Shown here: positions 1-5,228 of the stretch, one piece after another
How positions within the stretch are numbered: the stretch's first letter is position 1
How the letters are laid out: every line of letters starts with the position of its first letter
NCBI GenBank assembly: GCA_000715605.1
Contig: KL568543.1
Coordinates: 59,964 to 65,688 of the forward strand
DNA from: Streptomyces speibonae
Lineage (GTDB): Bacteria > Actinomycetota > Actinomycetes > Streptomycetales > Streptomycetaceae
DNA: 5,725 bases
Direction: 5' to 3'
The notes under the pieces: model-generated
What the model was told of the DNA's origin: nothing
What the model saw: only the letters and a program-made list of their open reading frames with translations
Databases searched by the model: none
Program-made: the position numbers and the translations under genes

Positions 1-442
1 CGTCCGGCTCCCGCTCCTCGTTCCCGGCGCCGTCCGTCCACTCCACGGCCGTGAAGCCGTGCCGCTCGTAGAAGCGGTGGGCCGGCGTGTTGACCTGGAA
101 CGTCCACAGGGCGAGCCCCTGGGGGCTGCGTCGCTTGGCCAGCGCGACGAACCGGTCACCGAGCCCGCGCCCGCGCCACCCTGGCTCCAGGTACAGCTGC
201 TCCAGCTCCCGGCCCTCCAGCACGAGCACCCCGACGACGCCCTCGCCCGCCGCCTCCGCCACCCAGGTCTCGCGCAGGGGCACCAGGACGTGCCGGAAGT
301 ACTCCAGGACCTCGTCGTCGCAGCGGGGCCGCACCACGCCGGGCAGCGCGGCGGCGAAGGACCGCAGCCACACGCCGGCCGCGGCCCCGGCGTCGGAGGG
401 GCCGGCCCGGCGCAGTGTGACCGCGCTGTCGGGGGCCGTCAC
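1..442 (-). CDS. GNAT-family N-acetyltransferase, C-terminus cut by window edge
   Basis: The minus-strand frame from a GTG at 440-442 gives 147 residues before the sequence runs off the left edge. The product looks like a cytoplasmic acetyl-CoA-dependent acetyltransferase of the GNAT fold. Residues 90-95 (RGRGLG) fit the acetyl-CoA pyrophosphate-binding pattern R/Q-x-x-G-x-G/A, preceded by the usual strand LEQLYLEP (residues 80-87). Residues 113-130 (LWTFQVN...HRFYERHGF, starting at L112) are the typical final part, with Asn118 and Tyr125 at the positions expected for cofactor and general-acid roles. The start overlaps the stop of the upstream Rid gene in a GTGA tetranucleotide, which implies translational coupling, so the gene should belong to the dehydrogenase-Rid transcription unit. 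Only a few residues are probably missing. The acceptor substrate (amino acid, antibiotic, protein or other) cannot be told from the sequence. Family assignment is firm, specificity unknown. Confidence 0.9.
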   Translation of the reverse strand, partial: MTAPDSAVTLRRAGPSDAGAAAGVWLRSFAAALPGVVRPRCDDEVLEYFRHVLVPLRETWVAEAAGEGVVGVLVLEGRELEQLYLEPGWRGRGLGDRFVALAKRRSPQGLALWTFQVNTPAHRFYERHGFTAVEWTDGAGNEEREPD

Positions 443-852
443 GACCCGGCGGCGTCCGGGACGGCCGCCGTCGCCGTGATCTCCACGAGTTGTCCGGGAT
501 AGCCGAGGCAGGTCACCCCGATCAGGGTCGAGGAGTGCGGCCCGGTGCTCAGCCCGGACGCCTCGACGACGTCCCACACGGCGGAGAGCACGGCGGGCTC
601 AGCGCCGACCACGTACACATCGGTGGTGACGACCTGGTCCAGGGCGCTGCCCACCGCCGTCAGCTGTTCCTCGAGGTTGGCGAGCACCTGCCGGGCCTGA
701 CGCACCGGATCACCCTCGCCGACCAGTGTCCCGTCCGCGCTCAACGGGACCGAGCCGGCGAGGAACGCCAGTCTCGTGCCCGCCTCGACGACGGAGGCGT
801 GCGAGTAGGCGGGCGGGGGGAACAGGGTGGGCACGGTGACGCGCTGGATCAC
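439..852 (-). CDS. Rid/YjgF/YER057c/UK114-family protein, without the canonical arginine
   Basis: The 137-residue protein has the length and pattern of a Rid domain, a small trimeric chorismate-mutase-like fold in the cytosol. Visible family features are the AFLAGSVPL strand (29-37), the helix with QARQVLANLEEQL (52-64), VTTDVYVV (75-82) and the closing YPGQLVEITATA (118-129) with conserved Glu124. RidA itself hydrolyses reactive enamine/imine intermediates using an arginine (Arg105 in E. coli) in a motif of the type R-S/T-x. Here the matching stretch is HSSTLIGV, with Ser107 in the arginine position, so classical imine deaminase activity is doubtful. The GTG at 850-852 is preferred because AGGAG (858-862) sits 5 nt upstream and the length fits. 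A GTG at 898-900 would add 16 basic, low-complexity residues and would place a strong hairpin inside the coding sequence. The gene lies 73 nt after the dehydrogenase and overlaps the next gene by 4 nt. Exact function is unknown. Confidence 0.9.
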   Translation of the reverse strand: MIQRVTVPTLFPPPAYSHASVVEAGTRLAFLAGSVPLSADGTLVGEGDPVRQARQVLANLEEQLTAVGSALDQVVTTDVYVVGAEPAVLSAVWDVVEASGLSTGPHSSTLIGVTCLGYPGQLVEITATAAVPDAAGS

Positions 853-865
853 GGCGGCTCCTGGA

Positions 866-903
866 GCGGTGGACGGTCGACGCCGTCGTCGATCGTCCAC
901 CGC
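866..903 (-). other. Strong intercistronic stem-loop between dehydrogenase and Rid genes
   Basis: Arms 866-882 and 887-903 pair over 17 positions with one mismatch (876/893) and a 4-nt loop. The outer ten pairs are perfect (GCGGTGGACG with CGTCCACCGC). It starts 22 nt after the dehydrogenase stop and ends 3 nt before the AGGAG of the Rid gene. No T-tract follows on the minus strand. It could be a U-less terminator or attenuator, an mRNA processing or stability element, or a structure affecting ribosome access. Pairing is seen directly. The role is inference. Confidence 0.7.
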
Positions 904-925
904 CCGGCCCGTCGCCGCATCCGAA

Positions 926-2062
926 TTACGGGTGCAGCACCACCTTGGTGTAGCCGTCGATCCGCTTGTCGAACTTGTCGTAGGCCGACGGCGCCTGGTC
1001 CAGGGGCAGTTCGTGGGAGACGACGAAGCTCGGCTTCGCCCTGCCCTCGATGATCATGTCGCGCAGGAACCGGTTGTAGCGCTTCACGTTGCACTGTCCG
1101 GTGCCCATCCGCAGGCCCTTCTCGAAGAGCTTGCCGATCGCGACGAGGAGCATGCCCTGCTTGGCCTGCTCGTCCGGGGCGCCCGGGTCCGAGGGGACGT
1201 AGAGCCCGGGAATGCCGAGCATCCCGGTGGCCCGGACGGTGCGGATGAGGGAGTTCAGCACGGTCGCCGGTTCCTCACGGTCCGTGCCGCCGCCCGCCGA
1301 GGCCTGGTAGCCGACGGCGTCGATGCCCTTGTCGGTGCCCATGCCCTCGGTCTGCGCCTGGATCTGCTCGACCGGGTCGCCCTTGGAGAAGTCGATCGGG
1401 ATCGCGCCGATCTCCTCGGCCTTCTGCAGCCGCTCGGGGACCCGGTCCACGACGAACACCTTGCGTGCGCCGCGCAGCAGCGCCGAGTAGGCGGCCATGA
1501 GGCCGACCGGGCCCGCGCCGTACACCGTGACGCTCTCCCCGGGGCGCACCTGGGCCAGTTCGCAGCCGTGGTAGCCCGTGGGGAAGATGTCGGCGAGCAG
1601 GATGAAGTCCTTCTCGTGCTCCTCTCCCGGCGGGAGTTTCAAGCAGTTGAAGTCGGCGTAGGGAACGCGCAGGTATTCGGCCTGTCCGCCCTTCCACGGC
1701 CCCATCGCGACATACCCGTAGGCGCCGCCGGGGAAGCCGGGGTTGACGGTCAGACAGAATCCCGTGTAGCCCTCCACGCAGTTGGTGCAGAATCCGCAGG
1801 CGACGTTGAAGGGCATGACGACGCGGTCGCCCTCCTTGAGCCCGGTGACGCCGGAGCCGACCTCCGCGATGATCCCCATGTTCTCGTGGCCGAAGGTGAT
1901 GCCCGGCTCGGCGGCGGTACGGCCCTCGTACATGTGCAGGTCGGAGCCGCATATCGCGGTCGAGGTGACCCGTACGATCACATCGTTGGGGTGCTGGATC
2001 GAGGGGTTGTCCACTTCTTCGACCGCGACTTCGAACGGTCCCTTGTACACGACGGCCTTCAT
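926..2062 (-). CDS. fdhA: Zinc-dependent dehydrogenase, glutathione-independent formaldehyde dehydrogenase-like
   Basis: This 378-residue protein belongs to the zinc medium-chain dehydrogenases and resembles the glutathione-independent formaldehyde dehydrogenase branch (Pseudomonas putida type), which oxidises formaldehyde or other small aldehydes and alcohols with NAD+. The catalytic zinc ligands expected for that branch are present: Cys38 (AICGSDLH), His59 in GHE, and Asp158 (LLADIFPTGYHG). The structural zinc lobe has Cys89, Cys92, Cys95 and Cys103. The Rossmann loop is GAGPVG (182-187), with Asp206 at the end of the next strand, which favours NAD over NADP. The ATG at 2060-2062 is chosen because GGAGG (2071-2075) lies 8 nt upstream. 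An in-frame GTG at 2066-2068 is only 2 nt from that SD. It is the first gene of a probable leftward unit with the Rid and GNAT genes. The family is secure. Formaldehyde as the true substrate is not proven, and related enzymes are annotated only as zinc-binding alcohol dehydrogenases. Confidence 0.93.
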   Translation of the reverse strand: MKAVVYKGPFEVAVEEVDNPSIQHPNDVIVRVTSTAICGSDLHMYEGRTAAEPGITFGHENMGIIAEVGSGVTGLKEGDRVVMPFNVACGFCTNCVEGYTGFCLTVNPGFPGGAYGYVAMGPWKGGQAEYLRVPYADFNCLKLPPGEEHEKDFILLADIFPTGYHGCELAQVRPGESVTVYGAGPVGLMAAYSALLRGARKVFVVDRVPERLQKAEEIGAIPIDFSKGDPVEQIQAQTEGMGTDKGIDAVGYQASAGGGTDREEPATVLNSLIRTVRATGMLGIPGLYVPSDPGAPDEQAKQGMLLVAIGKLFEKGLRMGTGQCNVKRYNRFLRDMIIEGRAKPSFVVSHELPLDQAPSAYDKFDKRIDGYTKVVLHP

Positions 2063-2115
2063 GACCACAACCTCCAGTCGATGGCGTGCATGTGCGGTTG
2101 AATCGCCTCTCCCGA

Positions 2116-2130
2116 CGGTCCGCGTGACCG
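2116..2130. promoter_or_regulatory. Candidate operator: inverted repeat CGGTC-N5-GACCG
   Basis: Perfect 5-bp arms at 2116-2120 and 2126-2130 flank a 5-nt spacer, about 54-68 nt upstream of the dehydrogenase ATG. A third CGGTC lies at 2147-2151. The spacing between arm centres is 10 nt, about one helical turn, which suits a dimeric regulator. Short GC-rich arms can arise by chance here, so confidence is low. Confidence 0.3.
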
Positions 2131-2209
2131 ATATCTCATGATTCTCCGGTCCGCTGAACGGGGCAAGCCGGTAATAATTCCTGAATATCGTTTTCGGCGT
2201 CGTCGGGCA

Positions 2210-2235
2210 GGAACCGGCGCCGCATACTGAGTCGT
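2210..2235 (+). promoter_or_regulatory. Candidate ECF-sigma-type promoter for the 63-residue gene
   Basis: GGAAC (2210-2214) and GTC (2231-2233) are separated by 16 nt, resembling the GGAAC / GTC arrangement of several actinobacterial ECF sigma factors. Transcription would begin near 2241, leaving a leader of about 15 nt before the ATG at 2256. An alternative -10 is CATACT (2223-2228), but it has no fitting -35. Pattern reading only. Confidence 0.25.
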
Positions 2236-2255
2236 AGCGAGGAGAAAGGGCGGAG

Positions 2256-2447
2256 ATGGCAGCTCAGAGACTGGGAACACTCCTCGTCGCCGTGCCCGGA
2301 CTGTCCGGCACCACCTATCCGCCGGGCACCACGGTGACCGTCCGCGGTCGCGGGGCCACGGTGGACGGCTATGTGAACGGCGACTGGCTTCCGCTGTCCT
2401 GGTGGGAGTTCTCCGACGGCCTCCGCGAGGACATCGCCGACCGCTGA
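2256..2447 (+). CDS. Small orphan protein of 63 residues, unknown function
   Basis: I do not recognise a named domain. The protein has no signal peptide and no convincing membrane helix. Residues 6-30 look beta-rich (LGTLLVAVPG, then a TTYPPGTTVTVR stretch), followed by the Gly-rich turn GRGATVDG, the segment DGYVNGDW, the aromatic patch LSWWEF (47-52), and an acidic, helix-prone tail ending EDIADR. This alternation suggests a compact small beta-barrel-like fold rather than a chance ORF. The ATG is preceded by purine-rich sequence: GAGGAG at 2239-2244 (spacing 11), AAAGGG at 2245-2250 (spacing 5), and GGAG directly adjacent. Codon third positions are mostly G/C, matching its neighbours. It is transcribed away from the dehydrogenase and towards glpK, with a hairpin 12 nt after its stop. 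I recall similar short proteins labelled hypothetical in Streptomyces, but I cannot verify that here. Confidence 0.75.
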   Translation: MAAQRLGTLLVAVPGLSGTTYPPGTTVTVRGRGATVDGYVNGDWLPLSWWEFSDGLREDIADR

Positions 2448-2459
2448 CCCGCGCCCCGC

Positions 2460-2478
2460 GGCCCCGGCGTCCGGGGCC
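2460..2478. terminator. Bidirectional hairpin terminator between small gene and glpK
   Basis: GGCCCCGG (2460-2467) pairs perfectly with CCGGGGCC (2471-2478) around a 3-nt loop. The hairpin directly adjoins the glpK TGA (2479-2481, minus strand) and lies 12 nt after the stop of the plus-strand small gene, so it is placed to end both convergent transcripts. There is no T-tract on either side, which is common for terminators in high-GC actinomycetes. Confidence 0.7.
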
Positions 2479-3996
2479 TCAGGTGACCTTGACCCAGTCC
2501 AGGGTGCGCTCCACGGCCCGCTTCCAGTCCTCGTAGCCCTCCTGGCGCCGCTCCTCGCTCCACTGCGGCTCCCAGCGCTTGGACTCCTGCCAGTGGGTGC
2601 GCAGCTCGTCGGTGTCGCGCCAGAAGCCCACCGCGAGCCCGGCCGCGTACGCGGCGCCCAGTGCGGTGGTCTCGGCGACCACCGGACGGCTGACCGGCAC
2701 CCCCAGCACATCGGCCTGGATCTGCATGCACAGGTCGTTCGCGGTGACGCCGCCGTCGACCTTGAGCACGTCCAGATGCACACCCGAGTCCTGCTCCATG
2801 GCCTCGACCACGTCACGGCTCTGGTAACAGATGGCCTCCAGCGTGGCCCGCGCGATGTGGCCCCCGGTGTTGTACCGGGACAGCCCGACCATGGCGCCGC
2901 GGGCGTCGGAGCGCCAGTAGGGGGCGAACAGGCCGGAGAAGGCGGGGACGAAGTACATCCCGCCGTTGTCCTCCACCGTGCGCGCGAGCTGCTCGCTGTC
3001 CGGGGCACTCCCGATGATCTTCAGTTGGTCGCGCAGCCACTGCACCGCGGCACCGGTGACGGCGATGGAGCCCTCCAGGGCGTAGACCGCGGGGCTGCCG
3101 GAGAACTGGTACGCGACCGTGGTCAGCAGCCCGCTGCGCGAACGCACCAGCTCGGTACCGGTGTTGAGCACGAGGAAGTTGCCCGTGCCGTAGGTGTTCT
3201 TCGCCTCGCCGGGGGAGAAGCAGACCTGGCCCACGGTCGCCGCGTGCTGGTCACCGAGCACGCCGGTGATCGGGACGGCGGCGCCCAGCGGCCGGGAGCT
3301 GCGGGCCTGCCCGAACGCCTCGGGGTGGGACGAGGGGTTGATGACCGGCAGCATGGAGCGCGGGACGCCGAAGATCTCCAGCAGTTCGTCGTCCCAGTCC
3401 AGGGTCTCCAGGTTCATCAGCATGGTGCGGCTGGCGTTGGTCACGTCCGTGGCGTGCACACCGCCGTTGGGTCCGCCGGTGAGGTTCCACAGCACCCAGG
3501 CGTCGGTGTTGCCGAACAGGGCGTTCCCCGCCTCGGCCGCCTCGCGCAGCCCGTCCACGTTCTCCATCAGCCACTTGAGCTTGCCGCCGGAGAAGTACGT
3601 GGCCGGCGGCAGACCGGCCTTGTGCCGGATGACGTCGCCGTGGCCGTCGCGTTCCAGGGCGGCCGCGATGCGGTCGGTGCGGGTGTCCTGCCAGACGATG
3701 GCGTTGTGGTAGGGGCGGCCGGTGCGCGGATCCCAGACCACCGTCGTCTCGCGCTGGTTGGTGATCCCGATGGCGCGCAGATCGCCGGCCGTGAGACCGC
3801 CGTCGCGCAGGGCGTTCTGGATCACCGTGTTGGTGCGCTCCCAGATCTCCACCGGGTCGTGCTCGACCCACCCGGATCTCGGCAGGATCTGCTGGTGCTC
3901 GAGCTGGTGCTTCGCCACCTCGTTCCCCGAGTGGTCGAAGATCATGAAGCGGGTGCTGGTGGTCCCCTGGTCCACCGCGCCGACGAATTCGGGCAT
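2479..3996 (-). CDS. glpK: Glycerol kinase GlpK
   Basis: This 505-residue cytosolic FGGY-family kinase phosphorylates glycerol with ATP to glycerol-3-phosphate, trapping what the neighbouring channel admits. The phosphate-1 motif is DQGTTSTR (9-16). Glycerol contacts known from E. coli are present: Arg82-Glu83 in NQRET, Trp102 and Tyr134, and the catalytic base Asp249 in LGDQHA. FGGY signature 1 spans 134-146 ([13 protein letters not shown]), signature 2 spans 367-387 with GAMVGLSR at its start, and the adenosine loop is [11 protein letters not shown] (411-421). Length matches the family. The ATG at 3994-3996 is preferred, with GAGG 8 nt upstream. An in-frame GTG at 4003-4005 lies inside the SD region. 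The gene starts 39 nt after the glpF stop, so the two are surely co-transcribed, and a terminator follows at once. Oddity: the loop at 228-242 lacks the E. coli fructose-1,6-bisphosphate residues and the Firmicutes regulatory histidine. Confidence 0.97.
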   Translation of the reverse strand: MPEFVGAVDQGTTSTRFMIFDHSGNEVAKHQLEHQQILPRSGWVEHDPVEIWERTNTVIQNALRDGGLTAGDLRAIGITNQRETTVVWDPRTGRPYHNAIVWQDTRTDRIAAALERDGHGDVIRHKAGLPPATYFSGGKLKWLMENVDGLREAAEAGNALFGNTDAWVLWNLTGGPNGGVHATDVTNASRTMLMNLETLDWDDELLEIFGVPRSMLPVINPSSHPEAFGQARSSRPLGAAVPITGVLGDQHAATVGQVCFSPGEAKNTYGTGNFLVLNTGTELVRSRSGLLTTVAYQFSGSPAVYALEGSIAVTGAAVQWLRDQLKIIGSAPDSEQLARTVEDNGGMYFVPAFSGLFAPYWRSDARGAMVGLSRYNTGGHIARATLEAICYQSRDVVEAMEQDSGVHLDVLKVDGGVTANDLCMQIQADVLGVPVSRPVVAETTALGAAYAAGLAVGFWRDTDELRTHWQESKRWEPQWSEERRQEGYEDWKRAVERTLDWVKVT

Positions 3997-4035
3997 GGCT
4001 GCCACCTCTCCTGGTGTGACGACAGGGCCTGAGGG

Positions 4036-4932
4036 CTACGGTTCCTCGGTCGCCGGACCTTCCTCCTGGGCCCCCGCCCTGGCGTTGATCACCGGCTTGA
4101 TGAGCAGGTCGTACACGAGGACACCGACGATGCCGCCGATCAGCGGACCGACGATGGGGATCCACCAGTAGCCGCTGAACCACTCGAAGCTCCCGGGGAA
4201 GGCGATGGAGCCCCAGCCCTCGAAGTAGGTGAACAGCCGTGGCCCGAAATCTCGCGCGGGATTGATGGCGTATCCGGCATTGGTGCCGAACGTCAGGCCG
4301 ATCACCGTGACCACCATGCCGATGAGGAACGGGTGCAGATTCGACAGCGGGGCCACATTGCGCAGGTCGATGAGCGCGCAGACGAGCAGCAGGAGAATTC
4401 CCGTTCCCACGATCTGGTCGAGCAGCGGACCCCACCAGGAATCCCCGAAATACTCGGCGGGGAATGTCGCGAAGATGGAGTAGGTGGGTAGCGATTCGTC
4501 CCGTGGGACTCCCGCCGCGGTCTCCGCCGCGTCGATGGCCCACCGGTAGCAGGCGTAGACGAGCGCGGCGCCGGCGAAGGCGCCCACCACCTGGGCCAGC
4601 CAGTACGGCAGCACCTTCCGCCAGGGGAAGTCCCCGCGTACCGCGAAGGCCAGGGTCACCGCGGGGTTGATGTGGGCGCCGCTGATGCCGCCGGCCACAT
4701 ACACGCCGAACACCACGGCGAAACCCCAGCCCCAGGCGATGATGAGCCAGTTCGCCGGCCCGAATTCCACCGCTTGTCGTCCCGACCCGGGCAGACCGAC
4801 GAGGGCGACAGCCACCGAACCGGCTCCCAGCAGAAGCAGGACGAATGTCCCAAGGAATTCGGCGAGCATTTCGCCGCCGACACCTTCCTTGTAACCGCGT
4901 CTACGTACAGTGCGTTCAGCGCGTTCAGCCAT
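4036..4932 (-). CDS. glpF: Aquaglyceroporin / glycerol uptake facilitator GlpF
   Basis: This 298-residue inner-membrane channel of the MIP family lets glycerol diffuse into the cell. Six hydrophobic spans are visible, at about 22-46, 62-81, 107-130, 170-190, 201-216 and 255-279. The two half-helix motifs are HINPAV (N89-P90-A91) and INPARD (N224-P225-A226-R227-D228). The Asp after the second NPAR is the usual mark of glycerol-conducting rather than water-only channels. Aligned with E. coli GlpF, the selectivity-filter positions are Trp69 (Trp48), Tyr221 (Phe200) and Arg227 (Arg206). Tyr in place of Phe is a mild change. A basic N-terminus (residues 1-15) and an acidic tail (289-298) flank the core, consistent with a cytoplasmic location. 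The ATG at 4930-4932 is chosen because GAGGAG (4938-4943) sits 5 nt upstream and homology begins there. The open frame runs to 5115, but the extra residues look untranslated. It is the first gene of the glpFK operon. Confidence 0.96.
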   Translation of the reverse strand: MAERAERTVRRRGYKEGVGGEMLAEFLGTFVLLLLGAGSVAVALVGLPGSGRQAVEFGPANWLIIAWGWGFAVVFGVYVAGGISGAHINPAVTLAFAVRGDFPWRKVLPYWLAQVVGAFAGAALVYACYRWAIDAAETAAGVPRDESLPTYSIFATFPAEYFGDSWWGPLLDQIVGTGILLLLVCALIDLRNVAPLSNLHPFLIGMVVTVIGLTFGTNAGYAINPARDFGPRLFTYFEGWGSIAFPGSFEWFSGYWWIPIVGPLIGGIVGVLVYDLLIKPVINARAGAQEEGPATEEP

Positions 4933-4946
4933 CGGCTCTCCTCGGC

Positions 4947-4969
4947 AGGAAATGGCGTGGGCCTTTCCT
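4947..4969 (-). other. Leader hairpin just upstream of the glpF ribosome binding site
   Basis: On the minus strand AGGAAAGGC (4969-4961) can pair with GCC-A-TTTCCT (4956-4947), giving a 9-bp stem with one bulged A and a 4-nt loop. It ends 3 nt before the GAGGAG SD of glpF. The 5' arm itself contains an SD-like AGGAAAGG run. It may stabilise the leader or keep the true SD accessible. The pairing is visible. The function is inference. Confidence 0.45.
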
Positions 4970-5035
4970 CCCCCTACCGGAAGCGTAGGCGTAGGTCGGT
5001 GATCGGGCGCGCGGGGCGTCATATTTACTTCCAAT

Positions 5036-5055
5036 AGAGCAATGTGTATTGCGCT
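5036..5055. promoter_or_regulatory. Candidate glpFK operator: GCAAT-N4-ATTGC dyad
   Basis: Perfect arms GCAAT (5039-5043) and ATTGC (5048-5052) surround GTGT. After one mismatch, the outer pairs AG (5036-5037) and CT (5054-5055) extend the symmetry. The site is AT-rich in a GC-rich region and lies about 105-125 nt upstream of the glpF ATG, close to where its promoter should be. Glycerol operons in Streptomyces are controlled by the IclR-type repressor GylR. Whether this site is a target of that family is inference. Confidence 0.4.
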
Positions 5056-5120
5056 CCGGCGTCCGCCTTCACTTCCTCGCCCGCCTCCCTTCGGATCGTC
5101 ACCTCCCGGAAACACGGCCG

Positions 5121-5151
5121 TTCACCGTCCTCCCGCGCCGGCGGCTACCGT
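5121..5151 (+). promoter_or_regulatory. Candidate sigma-70-type promoter of the FUSC-like gene
   Basis: TTCACC (5121-5126) matches TTGACA at four of six positions. TACCGT (5146-5151) fits the TAnnnT -10 pattern frequent in Streptomyces. The spacer is 19 nt, slightly long. The predicted start is near 5158, giving a leader of roughly 70 nt. Confidence 0.4.
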
Positions 5152-5152
5152 G

Positions 5153-5167
5153 GGGACCACGTGTCCC
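5153..5167. promoter_or_regulatory. Candidate operator at the predicted FUSC start site
   Basis: GGGAC (5153-5157) and GTCCC (5163-5167) form a perfect inverted repeat around CACGT. Allowing one extra G, flanking T/A (5151, 5168) extends the symmetry. It begins directly after the candidate -10 and covers the predicted transcription start, the usual place for a repressor site. It might instead act as a 5' mRNA hairpin. Confidence 0.4.
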
Positions 5168-5228
5168 AGGCCCGGTCAGCGTCGTCCGCGAGCTCGTTCC
5201 CCTCTTCCGATGCGACGACCGGAGCCCA

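Larger units (their letters stand above)
2063..2255. promoter_or_regulatory. Divergent promoter region between dehydrogenase and small orphan gene
   Basis: This 193-nt non-coding stretch separates two divergently read genes and must hold promoters for both. Positions 2171-2193 form an AT-rich island that stands out from the GC-rich surroundings. Two specific candidates are listed separately: a CGGTC/GACCG dyad and an ECF-like GGAAC...GTC pair. For the minus-strand dehydrogenase I see only a weak sigma-70-like pair (TTCAGC and GATATC, 17 nt apart, within 2131-2159), too poor to call. Confidence 0.6.
4933..5228. promoter_or_regulatory. Divergent intergenic region, glpFK versus FUSC-like gene
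   Basis: These 296 nt hold the control regions of two divergent units. From left to right they contain the glpF SD, a leader hairpin, a tandem GCGTAG pair (4983-4994) that could pair with CCTAC (4973-4977), an AT-rich patch around 5021-5051 probably containing the glpF promoter, and the candidate FUSC promoter at 5121-5151. For glpF I see only poor hexamers: TATGAC or TAAATA in the -10 area on the minus strand, near 5018-5028, with no good -35. Confidence 0.55.

Noticed and set aside
853..900. 16-residue N-terminal extension of the Rid protein
   Set aside because: It would encode an Arg-rich low-complexity stretch through the stem-loop. The GTG at 852 has a good SD and gives the normal family length.
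827..2101. 424-codon plus-strand open frame opposite the dehydrogenase
   Set aside because: It is the mirror frame of a conserved zinc dehydrogenase, with no recognisable motif of its own.
2177..2186. ATTC-CT-GAAT palindrome in the AT-rich island
   Set aside because: Four-base arms are too short to call an operator. It is better treated as part of the promoter region.
2593..4032. 479-codon plus-strand open frame opposite glpK
   Set aside because: It is antisense to a clear glycerol kinase. Its low-complexity composition rich in Gly, Val, Arg and His is what the complementary frame of a high-GC gene produces.
3251..4543. 430-codon minus-strand frame spanning glpK and glpF
   Set aside because: It is an out-of-frame reading of two well-supported genes, rich in Arg, Gly and His, without a domain pattern.
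4933..5115. 61-residue N-terminal extension of GlpF
   Set aside because: The extra residues look non-coding, the GAGGAG 5 nt before 4932 fits the internal ATG, and channel homology begins near there.
5172..5222. CCGGTC/GACCG G pairing in the FUSC leader that could cover part of its SD
   Set aside because: Arms of 6 bp separated by 39 nt are easily found by chance in such GC-rich DNA, and no inner stem supports them.
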